DNA of 64,000 nucleotides, from positions 12,660,832-12,724,831 of the forward strand of contig OZ025210.1 in the NCBI GenBank assembly GCA_964019055.1. Direction: 5' to 3'. Positions 50,870-63,191 of this stretch are shown one piece after another. The notes under the pieces are model-generated. The model was not told the DNA's origin. It made no database searches and saw nothing but the letters and a program-made list of their open reading frames with translations. Every line of letters begins with the position of its first letter. The first letter of the stretch is position 1. The stretch is from Anthopleura xanthogrammica. Its lineage: Eukaryota > Cnidaria > Anthozoa > Actiniaria > Actiniidae. The position numbers and the translations under genes are program-made.

Positions 50870-51519
50870 GTTTACGGGGAAAAATTAAATTTGGAAATGG
50901 TACTACAATTAAAGGAAAATACTATAAAAGTAAAGTGTTGCATTAATTGTTTTGGTCCATGGTCATTGAATGATGTATCTAACACTGAAATAACATGGAT
51001 CGAAGATGGAAGCTTAAACTGAACCAAAGAGTTGAAGATTGCTTGATAGACACGTTTTCTATATATGACATAATTCCCAGAAATCCGAAACAACTTGGCT
51101 GATGCTTTATTTCTCAGTTTATTATCCAACAACACGTGTTACAATGTGAAAACTGATGTGATTCAAAACATTGAAGGCGCTTTTACTTCGAATATCTTTG
51201 AGAGTAAGAGTAATGTTTTTCCCCCCAAAGTATTATTGCATAGATAACTTCTATCTAATAGTATAATATGCTTGATAGTTTGTCTCTTAATATGCTCCAT
51301 AAAAGACAAAATGGGTTCCCTGTGTTTCCTCTGTTGCGTTACAGTTCCTTTGTTTACTAACCTTTAGGTCAATGTCAGCAATGGAATGAAGATACACTTA
51401 TTTACATAATTCTTGCTCTGCATCGACATGCTCGTATACTTCGTCGTTTCCTTTCCCCAGATGACACAAACTACTTGGTGAGATCCACAATAGACAGTGC
51501 TCTTTACTTGATTTTGAAA
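50870..51519 (+). promoter_or_regulatory. Short intergenic block between D and E, probable promoter of E
   Basis: Same direct junction as between B and C: 'cagtttacg' of the 3' side joins the conserved upstream block. About 670 bp from stop to ATG. Confidence 0.5.
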
Positions 51520-54500
51520 ATGTTTGTCGTTCAAATCCAAAAGGCTGTTGTTTTAAGACTTGGTGTTCTTGGAATATTGGTCTCACTTCCTCCCATAGGT
51601 AAGTGAAACAACTGCTTCTTCTAAGTATATTATTCAGTTATCATAATATGTAATATTTCTTCCTAGTTTTTCAATTCATGATAAACTAACGGAGTCAATT
51701 TATTGTTAATGAACGTAACAATTAAACAATTTTTGGTTATTCCGGGTTTCAGTGTTCCGTATTTAAATGTTTCCATAGCTTGGTTGAGTTACCTTTACTA
51801 GTTGGAAACCCTAGCGTTACTTCTCTAACGAGTATATTTTTATAAGACGTTCTTAATTTCCAGCAAACAATCTTAAACAGGCAGTTATTATTATGTTCGT
51901 CAAACATATTTTTTCCGGAAAAACAATTCCGAGCTCCCGGCGTAATTTGGACCCACGACCTTCGGGTTTCTAGCCGACGCTCTAGAACTTTCTTAAACAT
52001 TTAACAAGCAACAAAAACAACTATAATTTTAAACAGGTTATTAGCAAAGCGGCTGAGAACCAGAGCAGACTTTAAGTTCTTACAATTTTATAAATATTAT
52101 TTCAAAATAGAAAACTTTTCTTGGGTTGTTTTATACCGAGCATTCAGTGTAATAGAACAGGTGGGAGCTCGACGAAAGCCGAAAGAAAGAAAATTCAAGA
52201 TACCCCCTTCTCTTTTAATTTAGAAGCCGCAGCACGTTTCACTCATCATCCTCCCAGTGTACTGTACGTACAAACAGGACAAACTGCCAGGTTCGTGTGG
52301 AACTACACAGTTGATGACAGGAACTCAGAGTTTGGCTTGAGTTCACCACGATGGGAGTTTTACGATTCTCAGAACAGAAAATCAATTATTGGTGTTGAAG
52401 ATGGTCTAAATGGATGGAATTGGGCCCTCAGTAATCAGTGTCCTGCCAGGTTATTAAACCCTACTGTTCGAGTCAGTAAAGAATCCACTGATACTCTGGT
52501 CATCACTAATGTCACTACTGCTGATAATGGTGTATATGGATGTACTTTGGTGTTATTAGCAGGATCTCCTATAGTTAGTAAAGTACAACTTATTGTCACA
52601 GGTAACAATTATTCCGGCAGTAATGTAATTAATAAGTAAAAGGTGAAAATAAAATATACTTTTATATTGACCCAAATCCACACATAGGATCAGGATACCA
52701 TTGGGGAATTAGTATAGGAAATCGCATGGTTTCGAGTGCACTTTGGAATAAATTTGCACGAGCAGGTTTTCAAAGAGCTCAAAATTGCACGAGCCCGATA
52801 GGGCGAGTGCTATTTGAGCTTTTTGAAAACCCGCGAGTGCAAATTTATTCCAAAGTGCACGAGAAAACCATGCGATTTCTTGTTAATAATATAGATGCAA
52901 AAATTTCGAACCAAAATTCCTTGTTTATTAATATTCATGCTCATAAATATTCATAGAGTGTTGATCAAATGTGTTTTTCAAGAGCTCATTGAGCGCGCGC
53001 TCAATGACGTGAGATAGCGTCAGCAGCGCGCGCTCTTCAACTGAAACCGACAAAATATTTATTCAAAAACAAACAAAATCATCAACTTTTTAGCCGTTTT
53101 CACCGCTTAAACTTGTTCCTTCGCGATCAGAAAATGCATAGTCTTGATGCTTGATAATGTTATCAACAGCAGAATCAAAAAAAATTTGGTTTCAAGACCG
53201 TTTTCGGAAAATGTAATTTGCACCGGTGTTTCAGGTTTTTGCACTGGTGTTTCACGTTTTTGCACTGGTGTTTCAGGGAAACTGCACTGCTTTAAACCAA
53301 TCAGAAGTGAGAAATTTTTGCATCTATATTATTATATAGGAAAACAAACGCGCGCGCGCAAAAAAAATGTTCTTGTGCAGTTTTTACTGATTTTATTGCT
53401 CGTTCGTATTATAGAGGACATTATCTTGACCTGGAATTAAAAAAAAGATTAAGCGCAATTTTTTCCGATTTTATTTTCACCTTTTAATTTTATCTAAATT
53501 GGGCTCCCTGTGTAAATTTTTTTTCTACCAAATAGTTAAATTTTACTATTGCAGTTCCTCCTAAGTTCAATCCACAACCACCATTAACAAAGTACATAGC
53601 AGAAGGACAAGAACTGAGTGTACCTTGTACTGCTATTGGTCCACCAACACCTAACATCACGTGGGTGCAGATAAGAGGTCACGTGACCAAGAGTACAGGA
53701 ACAGGAAGTGCTACACTGAGGATACCAAACATTAGAAGAGATAGGAATGGGACGTATGAGTGTCAGGCCTGGAACAACCCAAATGAGAGACCAGTCACTG
53801 CACAGACTGTGATTGCAGTATACTGTAAGTATAGTATTGCTTTAGCTGCTTGCTTTATGATACCAATAAAATCTAAACTTCCTCGTATTTATTCTCCCGT
53901 CAAATTTGAGTATGAAAACAATAAGCTCCTCTGTTTGTTCTTTCTTTCTCTTGCCTTTTTTTCATTTGTTTTGATAGCTTAATGTGATTGATCATATCAC
54001 TAGATTTGTTTACCACAAAGATTTAACTTTACATACTAGCTCGCCTCTGCTTGGCTGACAACATTCATTAGCCAGGGACCGCGGAGCAGGGGGGCTGGGG
54101 GCTATAGCCCCCCCCCCCTCCAATAATTTTGCCGCCATTTTGAATTATTTATTTGCTATTCAAAATGCCAAGTTCTCCGGCTCTTCTCAATAAATTAGCT
54201 GTGTAAAATATGAAATAATCAAATGTCAATTCAAGAAGCCAGTTCTCCAACGAATCCAGCAGTCCATTAGACTTCTCTAAACCCATGATTTATTACGGCG
54301 ACACGAAAACGAGCGGAGACGTCACGATATCACTGGTGAAAGGGCTTTTTCGATGGCAAGGAGACTAGTAGAGACATGGCTGATAGCTAACATGCAAAAA
54401 CATTCAACAACGATTCTCTTGAACTGCCACAAAGAGCGAACAGTTAGACTCTGAGTCAAGCGAGTTTGTGTCGAGAAACAACAACCGCAAAAGAATTGAA

Positions 54501-55223
54501 ATTTTGGAACTTTGAAAATTAAGGACATTTAGTAAAAGTTTATAGCCAGTGAAAATATTGCCTATTATCATATATCAAATTGGCCTTTTCTCTACTTTTT
54601 CATAGCCAGAATGTGCAAAACTGTCGTAACTTTAATGCAATAAATAGTTGCAAATGCCCCTCAAAATCGCACTTCCGAGGGTCTCAATTTCAATTTTTTT
54701 CCCGGGGGACCATGCCCCCAAACCCCCCTAGGTGGTCCAGTCTTTGGTGGTTGTTAGCCCTCCCAATCAAGATTACGCTCCGTAGTGCCTGTTGGCAAAT
54801 GTGAACTTGGCAGGTTAAATGTATTTAATGTATAGTAGGTGTTTCTAAAGTTAATACATAAATAATCAAGTTCACCAGACATCTCAAACGTATTTCCCAG
54901 ATCTTCCCCAAAGCACTGTTACTCCTCCAAGTATCACAGTTGTACAAGGTAATGTGATCTCACTCAGCTGTACAGCAGATGGTTATCCACCACCATCCAT
55001 TTCATGGACAAAGGCTGATGGTGTCATCAAAGCTGGTCACACAGTAGCTGTTGGAACACTACGAATACCTGATGCTATCAAAACAGATGCTGGCAAGTAC
55101 ATATGTACAGCAAAGAACACCTATGACAGCAGGGAACATGTTGATAAAGCAACTGCAACTGTGGCAGTGATATGTAAGTAACTAATGTGAGTTGTCCTTA
55201 AACTCTACACCCACCACTGAAAC

Positions 55224-55274
<51 letters not shown>

Positions 55275-58200
55275 GACACACACAGACACACACAGATAGA
55301 GAAACACAGACACACACACAAATGATTTTTTCGTAAAAAAAGGAATGCCATTTATTTGTTAATGTTTACTTTTAATTTTAACATTTTGTTTCATCAGACC
55401 AGCCATCTATCATGCTTGACAAGTTAAAAGATCAGACCCTTAATGAGACTGAGTCCCTGAGTATAAAGTGTGATGCAGATGGTTACCCACTACCAGCCAT
55501 CAAATGGAAGACACCAACAGGATCTGTCCACACTGGGAATGTCTACAACATCCCGTCAGTCAGCAGATCACATGCAGGGACATACACGTGTACAGCTAGT
55601 AACGGGATAGGAAGAGAAGCAATGGCCAGTATACAAGTTACTGTGCAGTGTAAGTGATGAACATTACGGTTTCTTTTGAAAATAATCAAAAAATATAGTT
55701 CACACAACTGTTTTCGTTAATTAAGCGAAAGCGGGCACCTTAAAATTTTTGCTTTCGAACTTGTTAGATCCACCTGATATCGACACATCGAAGTCTCATC
55801 TCACTTCAAAGTCATGGAAAGGCAACAGTATTCGTCTCCGATGTTTTGCAACTGGTTTACCTGCACCACAGATATCATGGTACAAACCAACAAATCAGCA
55901 GATCACTACAGGTGTCAACATTGTATCCGGGGGTAGTGAGGTAACAGTACTGACAACTACTGACCAAGGGGACTATGGACAATACAAGTGTCGTGCAACA
56001 AACATCTTGGGAAGTGATGAACAAATCATCATTGTCACACAACTGTGTAAGTTTAATGAAAGAAAAAACATTTGCAACATTGATAAAATAAGTAAAAGCA
56101 TATGCAACTCGTTTTTCATATTTTACCTATTCCGACCTTTTACGTTTGATTTCCAGAAAACGTTTTTTCTAGCTTCCACAGGTCCTGTTACTATAACGAG
56201 AACGGAGCTTGAAGCATCTTCCATAACTGTGAGATGGACAAAACCTGCTGATGATGGTGGAAGTCCTGTCACTGGTTACTTACTGGAAATCAGTACGAAA
56301 CCACCAGTGATCACAGTGAATACCCATGCTGTTATAACAGGACTGAAAGGAAACACACAGTACACGGTCAAAGTGTATTCACAGAATGCTGTTGGTTATG
56401 GGGAAGTGTCTGCAAAGGTTATCAGAACAAAGGAAATAGGTAAACATATCCATAAAGAGGGAAATTTTACAATTACGACATTTTAACTCATTTAAGTTAA
56501 GGAAAGGCTTCCTGGAAGCAAACTCTCTCTTACGTAAAGTACCTTGTATTGAGTCAAAACATAGCTTAAAAAAACTCTGGGGAAACTGGAAAATGGAGGG
56601 AAATCAACGAACTATCAGAAAACATTACTGTCAGTTATTTTCTTCTGTTGAAATACTTACATTTCCAGAGGAAAATATCGAAGGAAATATTGCCAGATGA
56701 ATTTTTAGAGGAACCACAAAAGCGTAAGGTCCAAGTTTCCCATCTTGCTTTATATTCAAAATTCGGGCTCGCAATCGTGCAGATTGGCTATTGTATTATA
56801 TCGTTTCGTATTGGACTCGATTAGATTGAATTAGATTTATCAAATTAGATTTATATTTATTAAAATCGATGCAATTCTACAACGTTTGGTTCTATCGGCG
56901 TCATTCGATATCTCTGAAGACAATGTTAAATGTTCTAATGTCAAGGTAAGCCAGCAGTCCCAGCACTTTTGTCAGCTCTCCTCGAAGCCACAGGGTCCAA
57001 ACACTCCGTTGTTTTGAGATGGGAAGAACCAGCTGACAATGGTGGCAACATAACGAGGTATACAATCTACCTGAAGGAAGTGGCAAGGAAAGCTGAGTGG
57101 ACAAAACATGACGTAACGAACCCAAATCAACTTGAGTATAGGATAACAAAGAACATTGTTTATGGGAAAACATATATGTTCATGGTGACTGCATGGAACA
57201 AATATGGGGAAAGTGTGAAGGATGAAGAAGATGCCAAGACTGTAAATACTACAGCAACCAAAGCAGCTTCTACAAGTGGTCTGTATGAGAGAATACCAAC
57301 TCATAACTAAAATTATAACTAGTAATATCTATAATATGAATGTTATACATCTTGTATCCTGGTAAGTTTGTCATTGGAGTGCGTGCTTCATTAGAGTACA
57401 CACAACGCGCGCGCACTTAATTTCATTTGCGCAAAAGTTTCTAAAAAGCTTCCTTGTTGTGCTGTGTGCAATCACAAAGCACTATGTGATTGACAGAATA
57501 CTCCAAAAGTGTAGACAAGCAGTACACTACGTCGTATTTCTCCTAACATTTCTCTCGCGTTCTGCCAATCCCTGCGTGCTTTGAATGCACACAGCACGCG
57601 CGTCCGTTTTCTCGTTTTACAATATGCAGATAACTGCATGTAATTATTTAAAACGTGGCAGTAATAAAAGTACACTTCATTTTTTAATATTCTTATCATA
57701 ACAAAATTCTTACAATTCTTTCTTCCCTCCCTCTCTCACACACCATGTATCTTTCCCTTTGTCCAAAAAGCGACAAAGAACTGTGCTGAAGAAGGATCAA
57801 AGGCGAGTAAGTACAAAAGAAGCACCCATACTTAATACAAACCATAACTGTATCTATTACCTAAATTAGACACATAAAGAAAACCACCTTTTCTTCTTTT
57901 ACCCATTTGGCTTATAGATGATAACTATATACTCTTTCTAACAGGTTCTACAGTCCTGGGAGTCATTATTGTCATCCTTGTTCTCTCTCTTGGTTTTAAT
58001 GTGCTTCAATTTCTGTATCTCAGGAGAAGACTACGAATGAGCAGTAAGTTACCAGATCATAGCGCCTTTTAAAATCCTACTAGGATCGTACTCGGATCGT
58101 ATGTTTGGTTGAAGACAAATGGAAACTAGGCCTTTGAAAGAGCAGAAATTTTGATGTCTTGCCTAACAATTTATAATTAATTTCCAATTTTAGGCGAAAA

Positions 58201-58831
58201 AGAAGTTCAATCTCAAAAGCGGTAAGTTATGGTTTTTAGACACAAATAGCAAATCAACGTATCTGTTATACTATTATACTAAAAACATATATTGATCATT
58301 TTTCTTTCGGCATATCAAGAAGAATGGCTTCGAAGAAAGATGCTACTGGAGAAAGCTATGAAGTAAGTGATATTTTTCCCTTCTTACATTCCTTTTTCTT
58401 TATCATTATTTTTATCTTTTTCAACCTTATATTTTCTTCATTGCTATAGTGTCGGTTATTTTTTTTCTATCGTTCAGAACGACTTTGAATTGGAAGACAA
58501 AACAACATCAGTACCGAACACATCACCTGCACGACAGCCTGTCCAAACTGCTCCAGAATATGAAACCATTCAACAATTAGTTGAAAATGCAAATCCCAAC
58601 GACGCCCGCTCCTCTAATGATACCAGTAATTATCAGGGACTCAATCTGTTGCCAAATACATCTAGTCAAGGGATCCATGGACCAGTGTATGAGCCCCTTC
58701 GTACAAGATCTGTGGAACCCAGTATGCAGCATGATGATAATGACCAACACCCATATGAGCCTCTGAATATTAGAAACCAAAACACTACCTATCAGTCCCT
58801 GCAGGGTAATAGCAAGGAGTCTGCCATATAA
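51520..58831 (+). CDS. Receptor gene E: signal peptide, 5 Ig, 2 FN3, TM, ITAM-spaced tail
   Basis: Exons: 51520-51598, 52224-52601, 53555-53824, 54901-55173, 55398-55649, 55768-56046, 56182-56439, 56946-57275, 57771-57806, 57945-58043, 58194-58221, 58320-58362 and 58478-58831, giving 892 aa. V-like domain with GVEDGLNGWNWALSNQCPA. Ig3 (YDSREHVDKATATV) and Ig4 (MLDKLKDQ) resemble gene A, as does the intervening intron with its CA repeat, while Ig5 to tail resemble B. The intron just before the V exon lacks about 50 bp found in the other copies. The 135-nt Ig5-FN3a intron is open in frame, as in B. Tail: EYETI, NYQGL, VYEPL, PYEPL and TYQSL, ending YEPL-x8-YQSL. A mosaic, apparently intact gene. 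Confidence 0.88.
51914..51989 (-). mobile_element. tRNA-derived SINE relic in gene E intron 1
   Basis: Same relic as in B to D. It is deleted in gene F, where 'aaaaaaaattcttaaac' bridges the position near 61970. Confidence 0.45.
52723..53334. mobile_element. Palindromic element in gene E intron between V and Ig2
   Basis: 52723-52878 is a foldback with arms 'aaatcgcatggtttcgagtg' and its near complement. The outer part pairs 'atatagatgcaaaaatttc' near 52900 with its inverse near 53308. The flanks resemble 'attatatagg' on both sides. Genes A, B, C, D and F lack it ('ggaattatataggaaaaca'). Confidence 0.75.
54072..54795. mobile_element. Long form of the 'gaccgcggagc' element in gene E intron
   Basis: Starts 'cagggaccgcggagc' and ends in a mutated 'ttacgctccgtagtgcc'. 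It has about 550 bp of interior absent from the short gene C version at 37854-38019. No long ORF. Confidence 0.7.
55225..55321. repeat. (CA)n microsatellite in gene E
   Basis: CA repeat with interruptions (CAGA). It shares its flanks with the gene A repeat at 7632-7701. Confidence 0.9.
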
Positions 58832-58849
58832 GATAAGCTCGAGAAGGGT

Positions 58850-59089
58850 CAGTTTACGATACAGTCGAATTGCAAGAATCACCTCGTCACCAAAACCCTG
58901 CTAAGTCATTACCAGGAACTGTCGTCTATTGACGCTGCACATGACTACACAAGAATAGTGTACGAACCTCTTCGAACAGGAGTCCCGCGTATTGATAATG
59001 AGACAAATACGTACCAACCACTTGGTCTAAGAAACCAAAGCTCAGATTACCAGACCCTACATGCCAAGGGCAATGACTCTGTCGTATGA
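58850..59089 (+). pseudogene. Dead type A tail exon after the gene E stop
   Basis: Same as the fossil after gene C, including the 41-bp deletion and the D-to-Y changes near 'catgactacacaagaatagt'. It therefore predates the duplication that separated C and E. Confidence 0.85.
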
Positions 59090-59182
59090 ATAGAGAGCAA
59101 AATGAACAACACAGTTTTCTTAACTCAAAGGGCTACTACATGAACATATATTATTAGTTATTATTAGATTCTCAAAAACATC

Positions 59183-59188
59183 AATAAA
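59183..59188 (+). promoter_or_regulatory. Polyadenylation signal AATAAA downstream of gene E
   Basis: Equivalent to the signals after genes A and C. Confidence 0.55.
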
Positions 59189-59189
59189 A

Positions 59190-59632
59190 TAACAGCAAGG
59201 ACGTAGCCAGAGTTTTGGCTTAGGGGGCACCCAAAATCCGTTTTTAGACCCCGACTTTAACTCTGGTTAAGACGATCTACGAATCAGCCCAGGATTCCTT
59301 GTTCTGGTTGCACGATTATATATAACAGACTGTGATTGGCTACCTTGCTAATTCATTCTTACATGCGTTTTGATTGGTTCCCCAAAGAATCTGCAGAAAA
59401 AATAAACCGAACGTAAAAGCACTGACAGATATATATATCTGTCAATATTGATGAACAACGATTTAACGAGGTATTCAACGTCTTTCTTAGCGATCTAGCT
59501 TTGGCGTTTCTTTCGGTGTTTTACTACAGAAATGTTGCATTATATTTCTGGTATTGATCTATATATCTACTGATTCTGTTTCCTGCTGCAATCCCCGTGC
59601 ACTGGTTAAGCTAAAAAATATATATATATATA
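59190..59632. other. Intergenic block after gene E
   Basis: Matches the region after gene C (42440-42830), then the 'cccgtgcactggttaagcta' stretch also present before genes B and D. No gene seen. Confidence 0.5.
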
Positions 59633-59673
59633 TATAGATTATAGATTGTAGATAGATCAAAGACAAGACATAA

Positions 59674-59731
59674 CTTTTGCTGTTACTCGGAGTTTCACGC
59701 TTACGCGATCTTCAGACAGTCTTTAATAAAG
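59674..59731 (-). ncRNA. Putative type I hammerhead ribozyme, left arm (minus strand)
   Basis: Inverted copy of the motif at 60505-60562. The CUGAAGA core is complementary to 59709-59715, and the GAAA box and the GUA cleavage triplet lie within 59683-59696. Same stems as in the right arm. Confidence 0.65.
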
Positions 59732-59915
59732 AATGATGGGCGTTACTAAACACCGAAACACCGAAACACCGAAACACCGAAACACCGAAACAGTACCAAA
59801 TCGAAACACTAGTTCACCCAAACTTTCAAATATCATATTTAAAAGAAGTAAATATGTGAATCTTTTCATTTCGAAACCAATCTTCATCTATTTAGACCAT
59901 CTTAGAACGTTTTAA

Positions 59916-60399
59916 GAATCAAATATCTTAGTTAACTAACAACAGCCCCGCAACCTCTTCACAGAACGACTGCAACTGCCGAAAAAAAGACCAATGCCCA
60001 CTAGAAAACAACTGCCTCACAACCAGCATAGTGTACAACGCACGAGTAACCACAGAAGACGACATACCCGCAAAGAACTACATCGGACTAACAGAAGGAA
60101 CATTTAAACAACGGTATACGCAACACAAGCTATCTTTCCGAAACAGAAAATACGCCAACAGCACTGAACTATCAAAACACATCTGGACACTTCAAGACAA
60201 CAAGAAAATTTACCACATCAAATGGTCAATCATCACCTCAGCAAAAGCCTACAATAATATTTCTAAGAAATGCAATCTCTGCTTAGCAGAAAAATTGAAC
60301 ATTATTAAAGCAGATAAAACCAACCTTCTCAACAAAAGATCAGAACTTATTTCAAAATGCCGCCACGAAAACAAATATTACTTAAGCCGGATAACATAA
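59916..60399 (+). CDS. Penelope-like GIY-YIG endonuclease C-terminal fragment
   Basis: An open frame with no proper start. It shows a Cys-rich segment DCNCRKKDQCPLENNCLTTS, then VYNARV, then the GIY-YIG-like motif NYIGLTEGTFKQRYTQH, then LSKHIWTLQ and a C-terminal CNLCLAEK with R and E residues typical of the fold. The stop is at 60399. This is the usual C-terminal part of PLE proteins. The RT domain and upstream coding sequence are absent, so it is a dead fragment. Confidence 0.8.
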
Positions 60400-60504
60400 A
60401 TTATCGCACCTTGATAGAACAATAACACTATTGTAAATACATAACAATACTCCAATTATAGATTATAGCGCCTCAGGTATATATAGACTACAGTATGGAT
60501 CATT

Positions 60505-60562
60505 CTTTATTAAAGACTGTCTGAAGATCGCGTAAGCGTGAAACTCCGAGTAACAGCAAAAG
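60505..60562 (+). ncRNA. Putative type I hammerhead ribozyme, right arm
   Basis: Core box CUGAAGA at 60521-60527. Stem II CGC/GCG with a GUAA loop (60529-60538) is flanked by a U-U mismatch where G-C is usual. GAAA is at 60540-60543. Stem III is very short (ACU/AGU, loop CCG). The GUA cleavage triplet ends at 60552. Stem I CUGU/ACAG (60517-60520 with 60553-60556) may be extended by CUUU/AAAG. Short stem III type I ribozymes are known from PLEs. Confidence 0.7.
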
Positions 60563-60604
60563 TTATGTCTTGTCTTTGATCTATCTACAATCTATAATCT
60601 ATAA

Positions 60605-60655
60605 CGCTCTACATGTCAATGTATTGAGCACTTTACCGTCAAAATAGACACATCC

Positions 60656-60701
<46 letters not shown>

Positions 60702-61555
60702 AAGGTAGGGGAAAAATTAAATTTGGAAATGGTACTACAATTAAAGGAAAATATTAAAATCAAAATGTTACATTAAGTAACAATGCGCGTAAGAAGTAGG
60801 AACTCTCTATTGTTCTGCGGCAATAGCAACTTCCCCATATAAGAATGTCTTAGTTTTCAGACTGAAAGTATATCAGCCTATAGGTAACACATTTTAAAAA
60901 TAAAATGTGCAAAAATGCTCTTTTGGAACAAAGTTTCTTTTGTACTAATAGATCTCGTCCAATCATAAGCGCTCAAAATACTAGGACCATTACTTAATTG
61001 TTTTGGTCCATGGTCATTGAATGATGTATCTAATAGTAAAATAACATGGATCGAAAATGGAAGCTTAAACTGAAACAAAGAGTTGAAGATTGCTTGATAG
61101 ACACGTTTCCTATATATGACATAATTCCCAGAAATCCGAAACAACTTGGCTGATGCTTCATTACTTGTTCATCCAACAGCACGTGTTACAATGTGAAAAC
61201 TGATGTGATTCAAAAAATTGAAGGTGCTCTTACTTTGAATATCTTTGTGAGTAAGAGTAATGTATTTCCCCCAAAGTATTATTGCAGAGATAACTTCCAT
61301 CTAATAGATATGCTTGATAGTTTGTTTAGTACTATGCTCCATAAAAGACAAAATGGGTTCCCTGTGTTTCCTCTGTTTCGTTACAGTTCCTTTGTTTACT
61401 AACCTTTAGGTCAATGTCAGCAATGGAATGAAGATACACTTATTTACATAATTCTTGCTCTGCATCGACGTATACTTCATCGTTCCCTTCCCTCAGATGA
61501 CACAAACTTCTTTGTGAGATCCACAATAGGCAATGCTCTTTACTTGATTTTGAAA
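60605..61555 (+). promoter_or_regulatory. Block upstream of gene F, with a 215-bp insertion
   Basis: From about 60695 the conserved upstream block resumes. It is interrupted at about 60778-60993 by sequence absent from B to E, between 'attaa' copies ('gtaacaatgcgcg' to 'ccattact'), then continues to the gene F ATG. An AT repeat occupies 60655-60695. Confidence 0.45.
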
Positions 61556-63150
61556 ATGTTTGTCGTTCAAATCCAAAAGGCTGTTGTTTTAAGACTTGGT
61601 GTTCTTGGAATATTGGTCTTACATCCTCCCATAGGTAAGTGAAACTACTGCTTCTTCTAAGCATATTACACAGTTATTATAATATGTAATATTTTTGCTT
61701 CCTAATTTTTCAATTCATGATAAACTAACGGAGTCAATTCATTGTTAATGACCGAAACAATTAAACAATTTTTGGTTATTCCTGGTTTTAGTTTCAGTAT
61801 TTAAATGTTTCCATATCTTGGTTGAGTTACCTTTACTAGTTGAAAACCCTAGCGTTACTTCTCTAACGAGTATATATTTTTTAAGACGTAGTACTTTCTT
61901 CATTTCCAGCAAACAATCTTAAACAGGCAGTTGTTATTTGTTTTGTGAAACATATTTTTTTCGGAAAAAAAATTCTTAAACATTTAACAAGCAACAAAAA
62001 CAACTAATTTTAACCAGGTTATTAGCAAAGAAGCTGGGAACCAGAGCATAGACTTTCAGTTCTTACCATTTGTAAATATTATTTCAAAATAGAGAACTTT
62101 TCTTGGGTTGTTTTATACCGAGCATTCAGTGTAATAGAACAGGTGGGAACGTGACGAAAGCCGAAAGAAAGAAAATTCAAGATACCTCCTTCTCTTTTAA
62201 AATATGCTACACTGTCCCTGTTATACTTACAAAGGATGTATTTTTTAATTTAGAAGCCGCAGTTCGTTTCATTCATTATCCTCCCAGTGTGCTGTACGTA
62301 CATACAGGACAAACTGCCAGGTTCGTGTGGGACTACACAGCTGATAACAGGAACACAAAGTTTAGTCTGTTTTTACCAATATGGGAGTATTACGATTCTC
62401 AGAATAGAAGTTCGGTTATTGGTATTGGAAATGGTCTAAATGGATGGAAATGGGTTATTAATACCAATACGTGTCCTGGCAGGTTATTAAACCCTACTCG
62501 AGTCAGTAAAGAGTCCACTGGTACTCTGGTCATCACTAATGTCACTACTGCTGATAATGGTGGATATGGATGTTATTTGTTGTTGCCATCAGGATCATCT
62601 ATAGTTAGTAAAGTACAACTCATTGTCACAGGTAACAATTATTCCGGCAGTAATGTAATTAAGAAAATGACAGCGTAATTATATAAGGCCACGATCCATT
62701 GATAACAGTGCTAACTACCATTCCGTCTTCGTATTAGCTAACCTAACCAAGCTGAATTTGATTTACATGACTGTACGTGTATACGTTCGTTTTAAAAACC
62801 ACAGGGAGCCCAATTTAGATAAAAGTAAAATTAAAGGTGAAAATAAAATATACTTTTATATTGACCCAAATCCACACATAGGATACCATAGGGGAATTAT
62901 ATAGGAAAACAAAGGCGCGCGCGAAAAAAATGTTCTGGTGCATTGTTTACTGATTCTTTTGCTCGTTCGTATTATAATAATAATAATAATTTAATGCTTA
63001 TATAGCGCTATTTAACAATAAAAGATCAATAGCGCTTTACAAAATGTTATAAAATATAAGTATATTTACATTACAAGTGTACATAGGTAGAGTGTATTTA
63101 GATATAATGTTAATTGAGTCAGTTTATAAAAGTATTAAGTTCATGAAGTT

Positions 63151-63191
<41 letters not shown>

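Larger units (their letters stand above)
59633..60604 (+). mobile_element. Penelope-like element fragment with inverted terminal arms
   Basis: Left arm 59633-59731 and right arm 60503-60604 are near-perfect inverted copies ('gtagatagatcaaagacaag' and its complement). Between them is the GIY-YIG coding remnant. The element interrupts an AT repeat: 'aaaaaatatatata' directly followed by 'aactaaaggtagg' is intact near 26975-26996 and 43175-43196, which are empty sites. No reverse transcriptase remains. PLEs typically carry RT plus a GIY-YIG endonuclease, with hammerhead motifs in their terminal repeats, and all the surviving parts fit. Confidence 0.8.

Noticed and set aside
59916..60399. A host GIY-YIG gene or homing endonuclease
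   Set aside because: The Cys-rich lead-in, the flanking ribozyme-bearing inverted arms and the empty paralogous sites fit a Penelope-like element fragment.
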